NCBI GenBank assembly: GCA_027486675.1 | Contig: JAIXOQ010000008.1 | Span: 124,001-188,000, forward strand | DNA from: Pseudomonadota bacterium | GTDB lineage: Bacteria; Bdellovibrionota; UBA1018; CAIMNF01 | Direction: 5' to 3' | Length of the DNA: 64,000 bases | Part shown: positions 36,752 to 46,991 of the stretch, piece after piece | Layout: every line of letters begins with the position of its first letter | Position numbering within the stretch: position 1 is the first letter of the stretch | Made by a program: the position numbers and the translations under genes | The notes under the pieces: model-generated | The model's input: only the letters and a program-made list of their open reading frames with translations | What the model was told of the DNA's origin: nothing | Database searches by the model: none

Positions 36752-39481
36752 TTGTTACCCGCGTTCTTTTTAATCGCTGGGCTTCTGTTCAGGGGATCAA
36801 TAGGTACAGTCTCCTTTGCGGGCACGTTTCCGGTCGATTTATCCAGCACTAAAGTCCATAGTCGGCTGTCTTTTTCGGTAGACTCCGCATTCTCGATGCA
36901 ATGGAAAGACACCAAGGATGGTTTCCAAGCTATCTTTCCCGCCGCAACACTCCTTGATTTTGGTATCCCGCTCGGGCGTGAAAATGACTTCAATGCCTAC
37001 TTAAAGACACTTCAAAACGACCGCCTTAAGTCCTTAACGATCAAGGAAACAGATGCGGCGGTTGTGATTCAAGGCCAATGGCGATTTCCTGAAGGTAGCC
37101 AGGCGCTAGCAAATCCTAAGATGGATCATTTTGACTTTAGACAAGCAGACACCGGGCGCCTGAATGTTGATTTTTGGTATCACCCAGGGCCGACCGTAAA
37201 CGCAGTGAGTCTTCTTAAGAAAAAGTCAGATGGCATAAAACAAGAGCAAGAAGAAAGGGTGAGAAAACTTGCGGAAGCTGAGCGCCAAGCAATATTAGAT
37301 AAGAGAATCGCTGACTCAAGAAATGCAACCGCATTTTGTCAGCAGCCATTTGATCGAGATAATGCAGTATTTGTTCGCTTTCGCGCGGAACATCCAAGAA
37401 TTCAGTTTCAATTCTATTTTCCCGAACATATCCCAGACCATAAGTTTGAATACACCCTCCCTAAGGGTGAGACCGAAGAAGAAAAGATGGTTCTTCTCGC
37501 GATCAAACTCTATCGGGAGAATAAGCACGGTCTTGCTGGCAAGACGATTGAGTTTTTAGAGAAGCAGTATCCATCATCTAAACACCTCATTGAGATGCGC
37601 TTCTTACGTGCAAACGTGCACTTTCGTCTAGGGTTAGAAGAGCAAGGCATGCGTCTCCTGAAAGACCTCACCAAGGAAGCATCTGGAACCGAAGTAGGTT
37701 TTCAGGCTGCCGCATTTGTTGCGGCGCAATCGTATCGACGTGGCGATTGGCTTGTCAGTTTAGATGCCTTCATGCGCCTAGAACGTGAGTTTCCTAAACA
37801 TTCTTTAGCATGGTTAATTCGTTATGGAGTCGCGGACTCTCTGTACATGATTCGTCAGAGTGATCGTGCTGCTCCGGAATTTGAGTGGGTAGCCAAAAAT
37901 GCTCCAGATGAATCGATTCGTGCAGAAGCTGCGTTTAAGGTAGGAAATGTCTTTTTTGATCGTGGTCAGTTTGCGCAAGCAATTCAAAGCTATACAGAAT
38001 CTCTAAAGACTCATAAGACTCAGCTGATTCAACGACCTTTCGTTTTACTGAATCTTGCCGAGAGCTATTTTAGCCTCGACGAATTGACCAGAAGTCAGGC
38101 TGAATTTGAGCGGTATCTATCCATTGCGCAAGCGCAGCCAAGTGCGTGGAGAGCGGCATTGCGTGTGGCTGAAATTAAGGCGATGCGTTCCGAAAATGTC
38201 GAATCCCAAGTTTATGTGGACGCATTTAGGGAAACAATCAATCGCTACCCTCTTTCGCCTGGTGCTGTGATTGCTAGACTTCGCCTAATTCCTTGTGGAG
38301 ATCATGGAGGATTTGACATTCGCTCTGCCGAGCGCTTCTTCGAGTCCAAAGAGGTTCAGCAGTTTTCGCAGAATGATTCCGTAGTAGGGGCTCAGTTCTC
38401 GGAGTTGCTTGGCCTCACTGAAGTACGCTCTTGGTTGTCCTATGGGTCCGACGCGAAGGTCTTAAGGGCTGGAAAAAATGCATTGGCGTATAACCCTTCG
38501 ACTGGTGTGCGGAAGCTTCTAGGGAATGCGATACACACAGCAGCAAAACGTCTGCTGGTCAGGGAACTCGATTCGAAAGATGGAATGCGAGCTCTTTTGG
38601 CGTATGAAGAGCTCGGCGAGCTTTTACCTCAACCTAAACTTGATCCGGTAGCAGATGAAATTCGGCTCAGACTTGCAAAGGTTGCTTCTGTACGGAAGCT
38701 CGACTCATTGGCATTAAAAATCATTGAGCCCTATGGCGTTTTAGAGCAAATCGGTGCTCGCTCATTGGCAAGTCCCGTGATTCTTACATCTGATGAAGTT
38801 TTAGAACAAGAAGAGCGAGCTTTAGTGGAAGTGAAGGCTCTTTGGGAAGATGCGGGCAGTGAAAATGCCGAGACCGCGCTTGCTCGACTTGCACAGATCC
38901 GTAACGAAGGCCCAAAAAGATTTGAACGTAGCGCGTGGGAGGCGCTCTTTCATTCGTCAAAAAACGATCGGAAGTTAGCGTTAGAGAAGGTTGAGCTTGC
39001 CTTGGGTAAAGGAACTACATGGTCTGATGGTGCAAGAGTGCAGTGGGCAATTTTTGCAGCCGATCAGGCTGTGCTTGAAAAGAATCTAGATGCAGAGCTG
39101 TCTTGGGTTCGTGAGGCACGGCGGGTTTTAGGGAAGCGTGCGCTCGATGAGATTGATGTCCGGGCCCTTCCACGCATTCCGACACCGCAGGAACTGGTGC
39201 TTCGCGAAGGTGGCGTTCTTGAGCGTCAAAATCGAGTCAAAGATGCGATTGAGTGTTACGCCAAGGCGATTGATAATCAGATCAGGAGTAATTCGATTTT
39301 GTATGCACATGCTCGGGCATTGCTGAAAAGGGGAGACGGACCTTCAAAGAATTTAGCGGTCTTATCTCTGAAAGCAATCTCTAAGAGCAAAGATGATGAT
39401 TTGTGGAAGCCTCTTGCACAGAAAGTGCTCGAGGGAGTGACAGGTAGAAATGAAGTTGATGCCAAGGAGGGCAGACCATGA
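36752..39481 (+). CDS. Large secreted TPR protein with N-terminal AMIN-like region
   Basis: TTG start with SD GGAGGAG (36741-36747), signal peptide, multiple TPR-like repeats; ATGA overlap with next gene. Confidence 0.65.
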   Translation: MLPAFFLIAGLLFRGSIGTVSFAGTFPVDLSSTKVHSRLSFSVDSAFSMQWKDTKDGFQAIFPAATLLDFGIPLGRENDFNAYLKTLQNDRLKSLTIKETDAAVVIQGQWRFPEGSQALANPKMDHFDFRQADTGRLNVDFWYHPGPTVNAVSLLKKKSDGIKQEQEERVRKLAEAERQAILDKRIADSRNATAFCQQPFDRDNAVFVRFRAEHPRIQFQFYFPEHIPDHKFEYTLPKGETEEEKMVLLAIKLYRENKHGLAGKTIEFLEKQYPSSKHLIEMRFLRANVHFRLGLEEQGMRLLKDLTKEASGTEVGFQAAAFVAAQSYRRGDWLVSLDAFMRLEREFPKHSLAWLIRYGVADSLYMIRQSDRAAPEFEWVAKNAPDESIRAEAAFKVGNVFFDRGQFAQAIQSYTESLKTHKTQLIQRPFVLLNLAESYFSLDELTRSQAEFERYLSIAQAQPSAWRAALRVAEIKAMRSENVESQVYVDAFRETINRYPLSPGAVIARLRLIPCGDHGGFDIRSAERFFESKEVQQFSQNDSVVGAQFSELLGLTEVRSWLSYGSDAKVLRAGKNALAYNPSTGVRKLLGNAIHTAAKRLLVRELDSKDGMRALLAYEELGELLPQPKLDPVADEIRLRLAKVASVRKLDSLALKIIEPYGVLEQIGARSLASPVILTSDEVLEQEERALVEVKALWEDAGSENAETALARLAQIRNEGPKRFERSAWEALFHSSKNDRKLALEKVELALGKGTTWSDGARVQWAIFAADQAVLEKNLDAELSWVREARRVLGKRALDEIDVRALPRIPTPQELVLREGGVLERQNRVKDAIECYAKAIDNQIRSNSILYAHARALLKRGDGPSKNLAVLSLKAISKSKDDDLWKPLAQKVLEGVTGRNEVDAKEGRP

Positions 39482-40365
39482 AGCGTGAGTTCGTAACAGG
39501 CGATCGGGTGCTAGGTGACCTACTCAGTCTTGCGGAGACTGTTGCTCCAAGTCGGGCAGTGATACTGATTTCCGGAGAAGCAGGGTCGGGAAAGCGCTCT
39601 CTTGCGCGATGGATTCACGACCGGAGTCAACGTTCAAATCAGCTCTTTGGAATTCTTCAAGGAAGCGAGACGGGGACCGAAGATCTCCGTAGAGCCTTCG
39701 AAAAGGTCCGCGGCGGCACACTCTACATGAGTGAAGTCGCGGCCTTAACCTTAGATGCGCAGGACTACATGCTGTCCCATCTTCAAACTGCTGTATTAGA
39801 TCAGCAGAGCCCAAGAATCATCCTTTCTACAAAACTAAATCTTCCTGAACTTGTGCAAGGAGGAAAATTTAAATCTGCCCTTTACGAACGAATTGCGACA
39901 TTAAATTTTAAGATCCCTTCATTGAGAGAGAGGATCGGAGACGTAGAGATTCTTGCAAATGCATTCTTGAAGCGGCAGAGCTTAAAATCTGGTCGTGAGG
40001 TGATGAGTCTAAACGATGAAACGATTCTTTTGCTGAATTCCCATCAATGGCCAGGGAACGTCAGAGAGCTTGAAGCAGTGATCGAACGTTCAATGATTAT
40101 AGCGAAAGGTTCTGAAATTCAGGCCCGTGAAATTCAAATGCACACTGTTGGGATGAGTGCTCAGCAGAAGAAGACACTTCAAGCCGCAGCGCTTGAAAAC
40201 TGGAAGCCTGGACGTACGTTGAATGATATCGAACGCACAGTAATTCTTGAGGCACTTGACTATCACATGGGTAACAGAACCCACACTGCAAAGTCATTGG
40301 GTATCTCAATCCGTACTTTGAGAAATAAATTGGCTGAATACCGGGTGCTTGGAATTAAAGTATGA
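39478..40365 (+). CDS. Sigma54-activator-like AAA+ regulator with Fis HTH, no receiver, no GAFTGA
   Basis: ISGEAGSGKRSLARWIHDRS, RGGTLYMSEVAALT, IPSLRERIGDVEIL, QWPGNVRELEAVIERSMI, NRTHTAKSLGISIRTLRNKLAEY. Confidence 0.85.
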   Translation: MKREFVTGDRVLGDLLSLAETVAPSRAVILISGEAGSGKRSLARWIHDRSQRSNQLFGILQGSETGTEDLRRAFEKVRGGTLYMSEVAALTLDAQDYMLSHLQTAVLDQQSPRIILSTKLNLPELVQGGKFKSALYERIATLNFKIPSLRERIGDVEILANAFLKRQSLKSGREVMSLNDETILLLNSHQWPGNVRELEAVIERSMIIAKGSEIQAREIQMHTVGMSAQQKKTLQAAALENWKPGRTLNDIERTVILEALDYHMGNRTHTAKSLGISIRTLRNKLAEYRVLGIKV

Positions 40366-40778
40366 GCCAACTGATTGATCCAACCCTACGTGCTGCCGCC
40401 CAGTCTTTAAATTTAAGACTACAAGCGCAGAACGTTCATGCCTCGAACGTCGCAAATGCAGATACACCCAACTACAAGGGACAGGCTGTTGAATTTGAGC
40501 AAGCGATGAGATCTGCAATGGCGAATGAAGGAAAGGGGATCAAGCTTGAAGTATCGGATCCAAAGCATATCGGATCCCCTCCTCCTGAGGCAGTCGAGGC
40601 ACAGGTCTTTGATGACCCGAATGGAATTGAGTCACTCGATGGCAATACAGTAGATCGAGCGAAGGAGATGGTCGCGATGAAAGAGAATCAGATTCTCTAT
40701 AACACCGCGGTCGAAGCCATTCGGAAGAAACTTGGGATGCTTGAGTATGGAATCAACGAAGGCGGAGGTAATCGTTAA
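40362..40778 (+). CDS. flgB: Flagellar basal-body rod protein FlgB
   Basis: LRLQAQNVHASNVANADTPNYKGQAVEFEQAM. Confidence 0.93.
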   Translation: MSQLIDPTLRAAAQSLNLRLQAQNVHASNVANADTPNYKGQAVEFEQAMRSAMANEGKGIKLEVSDPKHIGSPPPEAVEAQVFDDPNGIESLDGNTVDRAKEMVAMKENQILYNTAVEAIRKKLGMLEYGINEGGGNR

Positions 40779-41215
40779 TGGACTTCTTTTCATCACTTCG
40801 TGTGAGTGCTAGCGGCCTCGATGCGCAGATGAAGCGCATGAATACGATTTCTTCAAATCTGGCCAATGCTGAAACCACCCGAACAGAAGAGGGTGGGCCC
40901 TATAAGCGTCAAGACGTGATCGTGGAAGCGCAGACAGACCGTGAATCCTTCGGTGAGATTCTGAACAACCAGATGGAAGAGTCAGTCAAAGGAGTTCAGG
41001 TTGTTGATGTGCATCGCGATGAAAGAGCCCCAAGGATGTTGTACAAGCCAGAGCACCCGGATGCGAACGAGGAAGGATATGTCGCGATGCCTAATGTGAA
41101 TCCAGTTCAAGAGATGGCGAACATGATCAGCGCAAACCGATCTTACGAAGCAAACGCGAGCGCCATATCGACAGTAAGTCAAATGGCACAAAAAGCTCTT
41201 GAGTTAGGAAGATAG
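40778..41215 (+). CDS. flgC: Flagellar basal-body rod protein FlgC
   Basis: SLRVSASGLDAQMKRMNTISSNLANAETTRTEEGGPYKRQDV; C-terminal MISANRSYEANASAI. Confidence 0.93.
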   Translation: MDFFSSLRVSASGLDAQMKRMNTISSNLANAETTRTEEGGPYKRQDVIVEAQTDRESFGEILNNQMEESVKGVQVVDVHRDERAPRMLYKPEHPDANEEGYVAMPNVNPVQEMANMISANRSYEANASAISTVSQMAQKALELGR

Positions 41216-41224
41216 GAGTAGCAA

Positions 41225-41545
41225 ATGGACGTCACACGGCTTCAGACAAGAATTGATCCAGATGTCGGGATAAGTGGGTCTCAGTCCATACAGGAGACTT
41301 CGAGGTCCCAGGCGCAACCTGAAGGGAAAGGTTTTTTGGATCTACTCAATCAATCGCTGGAGCAGGTGAATGTAGACCAGGTGAACGCAGACACTGCCGT
41401 GAAAGACATGGTTGCCGGACGCAATAAGAACATCCACGAGACGATGCTCGCTCTACAAAAGGCAGACTTAAGTTTAAAGACAGCGATGCAGGTCAGAAAT
41501 AAGATTCTAGAGGCGTACAAAGAGATCATGCGGATGCAGGTCTAG
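41225..41545 (+). CDS. fliE: Flagellar hook-basal body protein FliE
   Basis: C-terminal ETMLALQKADLSLKTAMQVRNKILEAYKEIMRMQV. Confidence 0.93.
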   Translation: MDVTRLQTRIDPDVGISGSQSIQETSRSQAQPEGKGFLDLLNQSLEQVNVDQVNADTAVKDMVAGRNKNIHETMLALQKADLSLKTAMQVRNKILEAYKEIMRMQV

Positions 41546-41557
41546 GGGAGTTAAGAG

Positions 41558-43261
41558 ATGGATTTCTTTTCTAGAGTTGCAGGCCAGATTAAGGATTTCG
41601 TAGGTGGTTTGTCCACGAGCCGAAAGCTTGGGCTCATGGCAATTGGTGCCGCAATCATTGGCGTAACTATCGCGATGTTTATGTGGGCAACTCACACCGC
41701 TTACCAGCCGTTGACCTACGGCGCTATGAATGCTGAAGACACGGCGAATGTGATGCGTCTACTTCGTGAAAAGAAGATTCCTTTTCAAGTGGATACCACA
41801 GGCAAGCAAGTTATGGTTCCGCCCGAGTACCTTCATGATCTAAGGCTTGAGCTTGCGATGCAGGGGATGCCTCAGACGTCAGGTGCTGGTTATGAACTCT
41901 TTGATAAACAGAGCTTTGGGACAACAAGTTTCTTAAATAAACTCAACCAGAAACGTGCCCTCGAAGGCGAGTTGATGCGTTCGATCAACTCGATTAAAGG
42001 CGTCAAACGTTCAAGAGTTCACCTTGCCATTCCAGATAAAAGTGCATTTGTAGAGGATCAGAAGAAACCGACTGCTTCCGTGATCTTAGATTTAGATGCA
42101 GGCGTACTGCTCACTGAACGGCAGATTCAGGGCGTAGGTGTTTTGGTCGGTAGAGCCGTAGAAGCACTTGATCCAAGCGATGTTGTCATCGTCGACTCCT
42201 TTGGTAAGACCCTGTCTAAGAACTCCAGAAATTCTGCGATCGAAATGACATCCGATCAGGCGGAGTATAAACGAAAATTAGAAGAAGAGTCGCAGCACAG
42301 AATCGAAGATATGTTGTCCAAAGTGATTGGCGCAGGGAAGGTTGTTGCGCGAGTCACGGCAGATCTTGATTTTAGTTCGGTGACTGAATCGCAGACGATA
42401 CTCGATCAGGATGGGGCAGCGCTCAAATCCTCACAGAAGATTGCCGAGAACATGGATATGAGTCGGACTACTCCAGGGGGTGCCCCAGGGGCGGCAAGTA
42501 ACACTCCGGGCGAGCCCGCGCCGCAAGCGGGGGGCCCAGGCACAAAGAACAACACTTCTAAGACCAACGAGGTAATGAATTACGATATTCCAAAAATTGT
42601 TCGTCAAACGACAAAACCTACCGGCCAAATCAAGAAGCTTTCGGTGGCAGTTGTGATTGACAGCAAGCAGGTTAAGACAACGGATAAAGAGGGAGTGACG
42701 AGTTCAAAGGCCGAAGCCTGGTCCCAAGAACGAGTGAAAGAGTTTGAGTCGATCGTTGCGTCCGCTGTTGCTTTAGATCGAACTCGGGGAGATACGATCG
42801 AGATCAAGAACATGGAGTTTGTAAAGGAGGACTTTGAAGATGCTGAGAAGATTCTTGATGCCGCAACGATGCGCGACTACATCAAGAACCTGATTTTGTA
42901 TGGAATCATTGCCCTAGTAGTGGGTTTGTTCTTCTTCTTCGTGGTCCGCCCATACATCCGATGGGTAACAGAGAATACCACCGATAGTGTCGATACGTTC
43001 TTGCCTCAGACATTAGAGGAACTTGAAAAGATTCAAAAATCATCTTCGATGACGGACGTTGAGGCTGCAATGCCGGATCTACCGGATCGCTTAGATCCAG
43101 AGAAAGTTGAAGGCGAAATGATTCGTGAAAAAATTGTGACTTTAATCGATGGAAATCCCCAGAAGGCATCTTTGGTTCTTAAGGAATGGCTTGTAGCTGG
43201 GAAAAATACCATGGCCGGTGCACCTGCACCAAAAGAGGGGGCAGCCGAGGAATCGGCTTGA
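41558..43261 (+). CDS. fliF: Flagellar MS-ring protein FliF
   Basis: TASVILDLDAGVLLTERQIQGVGVLV; MRSINSIKGVKRSRVHLAIP; two TMs. Confidence 0.95.
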   Translation: MDFFSRVAGQIKDFVGGLSTSRKLGLMAIGAAIIGVTIAMFMWATHTAYQPLTYGAMNAEDTANVMRLLREKKIPFQVDTTGKQVMVPPEYLHDLRLELAMQGMPQTSGAGYELFDKQSFGTTSFLNKLNQKRALEGELMRSINSIKGVKRSRVHLAIPDKSAFVEDQKKPTASVILDLDAGVLLTERQIQGVGVLVGRAVEALDPSDVVIVDSFGKTLSKNSRNSAIEMTSDQAEYKRKLEEESQHRIEDMLSKVIGAGKVVARVTADLDFSSVTESQTILDQDGAALKSSQKIAENMDMSRTTPGGAPGAASNTPGEPAPQAGGPGTKNNTSKTNEVMNYDIPKIVRQTTKPTGQIKKLSVAVVIDSKQVKTTDKEGVTSSKAEAWSQERVKEFESIVASAVALDRTRGDTIEIKNMEFVKEDFEDAEKILDAATMRDYIKNLILYGIIALVVGLFFFFVVRPYIRWVTENTTDSVDTFLPQTLEELEKIQKSSSMTDVEAAMPDLPDRLDPEKVEGEMIREKIVTLIDGNPQKASLVLKEWLVAGKNTMAGAPAPKEGAAEESA

Positions 43262-43271
43262 GGTCTAAATC

Positions 43272-44291
43272 ATGGCAATGAATGTTAAAAGTTATGATGA
43301 ACTCAATGGGATTGAACGTGCCGCTGTCCTGCTGAACGTTCTAGGAAATCGCGTTACAGCCGAGATTTTTAAGAATCTTAGGGATAACGACGTGAAGCGT
43401 CTTGTAACTGTGATGGGTGGCATTAATAAAGTACCCATTACAGTCGTGAAACAGGTACTAGATGACTTTTACAGTGAGATTTCAGAAGAAGAAACCCTGA
43501 TCTTTGGTCACGCGGCCGGTAAGGAGTTCATCCTTGAGACCCTAGGCGAAGAGCGGGCTAAGACGGTACTCGGGCAGCTTGCTGTTCTTGAGGGAAGTCG
43601 AAGTCTTGAAGCACTCGAGCTTGTGGATCCTCGTACGTTGGCCAATTTTCTAGTCAACGAGCATCCGCAGACTACAGCAGTCGTACTGGCCCACTTACCG
43701 GCGGATAAGAAGTGTGAGGTCTTAAGAAAGCTCCCAGAGCCTGTTCAAACGGAGATTGTTCTTCGTATTGCAAATCTTGACTTCATTTCGCCTACACTTT
43801 TGACGCAGGTAGACGAAATTCTAAAGCAAGAACTTGCTACACTCGGATCGATCGACACCCAGCAGCTGGGCGGAGTACCACCAATTGCCGAGATGTTAAA
43901 CGTCATGGACAAGAATACGGAGCAGGGCATCATGGCCCGCGTCGAAGAACGCGATCCACAGCTTGCAGAGGAGATCCGTCGTTTGATGTTTGTCTTCGAG
44001 GACATTATCTTTATCGACGATCGTGGAATGCAGACCTTGCTTAAGGAAGTTCCTAACGACAAACTTGTAATTGCACTTAAAACTGCACCAGAGGATATCA
44101 AGGAGAAAATCTTTAAGAATATCTCCAAACGGGCGGCTGATCTTCTTCGTGAAGATCTTCAGGCTATGGGCCCAGTGCGCTTAAGTGACGTTGAGGCGGC
44201 GCAGCTTGAGATTGTGAACGCGGCCAAGCGGCTTGAGGGCGAAGGAAAGATCATGATCAGCCGCGGCGGTAGTGACGACGCGCTCGTTTAG
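43272..44291 (+). CDS. fliG: Flagellar motor switch protein FliG
   Basis: NEHPQTTAVVLAHLPADK; FEDIIFIDDRGMQTLLKEV; ISKRAADLLREDLQAMGPVRLSDVEAAQ. Confidence 0.96.
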   Translation: MAMNVKSYDELNGIERAAVLLNVLGNRVTAEIFKNLRDNDVKRLVTVMGGINKVPITVVKQVLDDFYSEISEEETLIFGHAAGKEFILETLGEERAKTVLGQLAVLEGSRSLEALELVDPRTLANFLVNEHPQTTAVVLAHLPADKKCEVLRKLPEPVQTEIVLRIANLDFISPTLLTQVDEILKQELATLGSIDTQQLGGVPPIAEMLNVMDKNTEQGIMARVEERDPQLAEEIRRLMFVFEDIIFIDDRGMQTLLKEVPNDKLVIALKTAPEDIKEKIFKNISKRAADLLREDLQAMGPVRLSDVEAAQLEIVNAAKRLEGEGKIMISRGGSDDALV

Positions 44292-44324
44292 GATGGACTG
44301 GGTTGAAGAGGGGGTTTTGAGTCA

Positions 44325-45128
44325 GTGCCGAAAATTAAAGACTTTGAACCCAAAGAACTTGGGATACCGTCGGTCCGGCATGGGGAATATCAGCCGCGGG
44401 AGCTGGGCGCTGGGACGGCAACCTCCTATGCGGAGGTAAAAAAGAAGTTTGGCCCACTTGCAGCCACAGACGACGAAAACGTGGGGCGCTCAACTAAGGC
44501 CGCGAGTTTTAAGCTCAATCCAGACGCACGGCGTCTGCTCGGCGTAGAAGATGAAGAAAAATCTCAGTACTCAGAGGTTGTTCGCCAAGAGGTAGAGAAG
44601 CAGATTTCCCTTCTTGCTGAGCAAGCGCAAAAAGAAGGGTATGAGTCTGGTTTTAAGTCCGGCAGCAACGAGGCAAATGCCCAGGTCACTGCGGAATCAA
44701 AAGTCCACTTTGAACGGCTAAATGGCTTGTTTTTAGCGCTTGATGGCGTCAAGGACGAGATGCTACGAGCAAATGAAAAAATTCTTGTTGATCTTATCTT
44801 TCAGATCTCAAAGTCTATTTTGTTGCGTGAACTCAAGCTAGATCGTGACTATGTGGTTCGCCTTGCTTCCTCGATCATCGAACGCCTAGGTGTTCGAGAT
44901 CATGTGAAGATCAAGGTGAATAAAGAAGATTTACAAGAAGTAAATGTTCTCAAGGAACGGATCCAGTCTAGAGTCGGTGAACTTAGAAATCTTCAGATTC
45001 TTGAAAGTGATGAAGTCGGCGTAGGTGGATGTAAGGTCGAGTCGGAACTTGCGGCTGTAGACGCTACCATTGAGACTCAGCTTGAGGCTATGCAGGCGGC
45101 ACTCCAGGGCAGAGATGCAAATTCCTAG
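44325..45128 (+). CDS. fliH: Flagellar assembly protein FliH
   Basis: Position between fliG and fliI; YESGFKSGSNEA and C-terminal ESDEVGVGGCKVESELAAVDATIETQLEAM. Confidence 0.85.
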   Translation: MPKIKDFEPKELGIPSVRHGEYQPRELGAGTATSYAEVKKKFGPLAATDDENVGRSTKAASFKLNPDARRLLGVEDEEKSQYSEVVRQEVEKQISLLAEQAQKEGYESGFKSGSNEANAQVTAESKVHFERLNGLFLALDGVKDEMLRANEKILVDLIFQISKSILLRELKLDRDYVVRLASSIIERLGVRDHVKIKVNKEDLQEVNVLKERIQSRVGELRNLQILESDEVGVGGCKVESELAAVDATIETQLEAMQAALQGRDANS

Positions 45129-46446
45129 CGATAAGTACGAACAACTCGCGCGAACGGCCTCCCTTTACGATGAGGCGGGCAAGATCACGCAATCAGTCGG
45201 TTTGCTCTATGAAGCCTATTTGCCTGGAGCAAGCACCGGATCCCGCTGTGTCATTCACGGAGAAAAGACTATTGAGGCTGAGGTCGTTGGATTTAAGGAT
45301 CGCAAAGCCTATCTCATGCCCTTTGAAGAGGTTGTAGGGATTCACAATGGATCACTCGTGCGGGTGACTGCGAAGAGTGCCGCATTTGGACTCTCGCATC
45401 ATTTGCTTGGAAGGGTGATCGATGGTCGTGGGCAGCCTATTGATGGAAAAGGCCCACTTTACCCTGAGAATAGTGCCACAGTCTGGAAACAGCTTTACCA
45501 CAGAACAATAGATCCTTTGGCTCGAACGGTTATAGAGGAGCCCATCGACCTCGGTATTCGTGCGATCAACGGCATGCTCACAGTTGGACGCGGCCAGCGT
45601 GTAGGCATTATGGCTGGGTCTGGCGTGGGGAAGTCAGTCCTACTTGGAATGATGTCCCGCTACGCAAGGTCTGATGTGAATGTGATTGGTCTGATCGGGG
45701 AGCGGGGTCGAGAGGTTCGTGAGTTTATCGAAAGAGATCTAGGTGAGGAAGGACTCAAACGGTCAGTCGTCGTCGTATCGACCTCCGATACCTCGGCACT
45801 ACTCAGGGTGCGTGCCGCGCATTTAGCGGCAACGATCGCTGAGTTTTTTAGGGATGACTGCTCGAAAGATGTCTTACTCCTCATGGATTCAGTCACACGC
45901 TTTAGTATGGCGCAAAGAGAGATTGGTCTGAGTCTAGGGGAGCCTCCAGCTTCAAAGGGCTACACTCCATCCGTATTCGCCGCATTACCTCGCTTGCTTG
46001 AGCGTGCGGGGACAGCAACAAACGGGAAAAGTATTACTGGTCTCTATACTGTGCTGGTGGATGGTGATGACATGGATGAGCCTATTGCCGATGCCGCGCG
46101 CTCTATTCTAGATGGGCACTTTGTTCTTTCTAGGCGCCTCGCACAGGCAAATCACTTTCCCGCCATTGACATCCTCGCCAGTGCATCTCGGGTCATGCCT
46201 TCGGTCACTACAAAAGAGCACCGTGAATGGGCCGCTAAAATTCGTGAATGGATGGCAGTCTATAAGCAAGCCGAAGACCTGATCAATATCGGGGCTTACT
46301 CCAAGGGTGCCAATGCTAAGATTGATCAAGCGATCTCGGTCATTGAACGGATCAATTCATTTTTAAGGCAAAAAACAGATGATTCTACGTCATTTGATGA
46401 TTCAGTAGCGCTCTTACACAGTATCGCCCGGGCCGGCGAACGTTAG
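45115..46446 (+). CDS. fliI: Flagellum-specific ATPase FliI
   Basis: GIMAGSGVGKSVLLGMM, GLIGERGREVREFIE, SKGYTPSVFAALPRLLERAG. Confidence 0.96.
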   Translation: MQIPSDKYEQLARTASLYDEAGKITQSVGLLYEAYLPGASTGSRCVIHGEKTIEAEVVGFKDRKAYLMPFEEVVGIHNGSLVRVTAKSAAFGLSHHLLGRVIDGRGQPIDGKGPLYPENSATVWKQLYHRTIDPLARTVIEEPIDLGIRAINGMLTVGRGQRVGIMAGSGVGKSVLLGMMSRYARSDVNVIGLIGERGREVREFIERDLGEEGLKRSVVVVSTSDTSALLRVRAAHLAATIAEFFRDDCSKDVLLLMDSVTRFSMAQREIGLSLGEPPASKGYTPSVFAALPRLLERAGTATNGKSITGLYTVLVDGDDMDEPIADAARSILDGHFVLSRRLAQANHFPAIDILASASRVMPSVTTKEHREWAAKIREWMAVYKQAEDLINIGAYSKGANAKIDQAISVIERINSFLRQKTDDSTSFDDSVALLHSIARAGER

Positions 46447-46538
46447 AATCCTGGCGCCTCGGGTAGGACACCCTTTCCCAGCTCTAGGAAAACATTTCAG
46501 TCTCCCCGAACAAATAAAACTACTAGAGGATTAAAGAA

Positions 46539-46991
46539 GTGATGAGCAAGTTCCGATTTAATCTAGAAACAGTCGAGCGCGTTCGGAAGGTTTCCGAAGA
46601 GAAAGCGCTTTCGGACTTTTCTGTTGCTCAAAGAAAATTTTTAGAGGAAGTAGCAAAGAAAGAAACCGCTATCAAATCGCGAGAGAAAGCGATGTTAGAT
46701 AGGGCAGCTCTTTCAATTGCCCGGGCTTCCGACTATACAACTCTTGAGAACTATATTCTTGGTCTTGGAAAGAGCATTCAGATTGCAGATCAAGCCATTA
46801 TCCGTGCCAGAAGACAATTGAATGCGGCCTTTCGAGTTTACGTAGGCGCAAAGAAGTCTCGCATGATGATCGACTCGCTTAAGGAAAAAGCACTTGCAGA
46901 CTTCAAGCGAGAGAAGTCAAAGCGTGAACAAAAAGAAATTGATGACCTTGTGTCGATGCGTCTTGTGAAGAGAGCAGGAACGGCGGCATGA
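46539..46991 (+). CDS. fliJ: Flagellar export protein FliJ
   Basis: FRFNLETVERVRKVSEEKALSDFSVAQRKFLEE coiled coil; position after fliI. Confidence 0.82.
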   Translation: MMSKFRFNLETVERVRKVSEEKALSDFSVAQRKFLEEVAKKETAIKSREKAMLDRAALSIARASDYTTLENYILGLGKSIQIADQAIIRARRQLNAAFRVYVGAKKSRMMIDSLKEKALADFKREKSKREQKEIDDLVSMRLVKRAGTAA

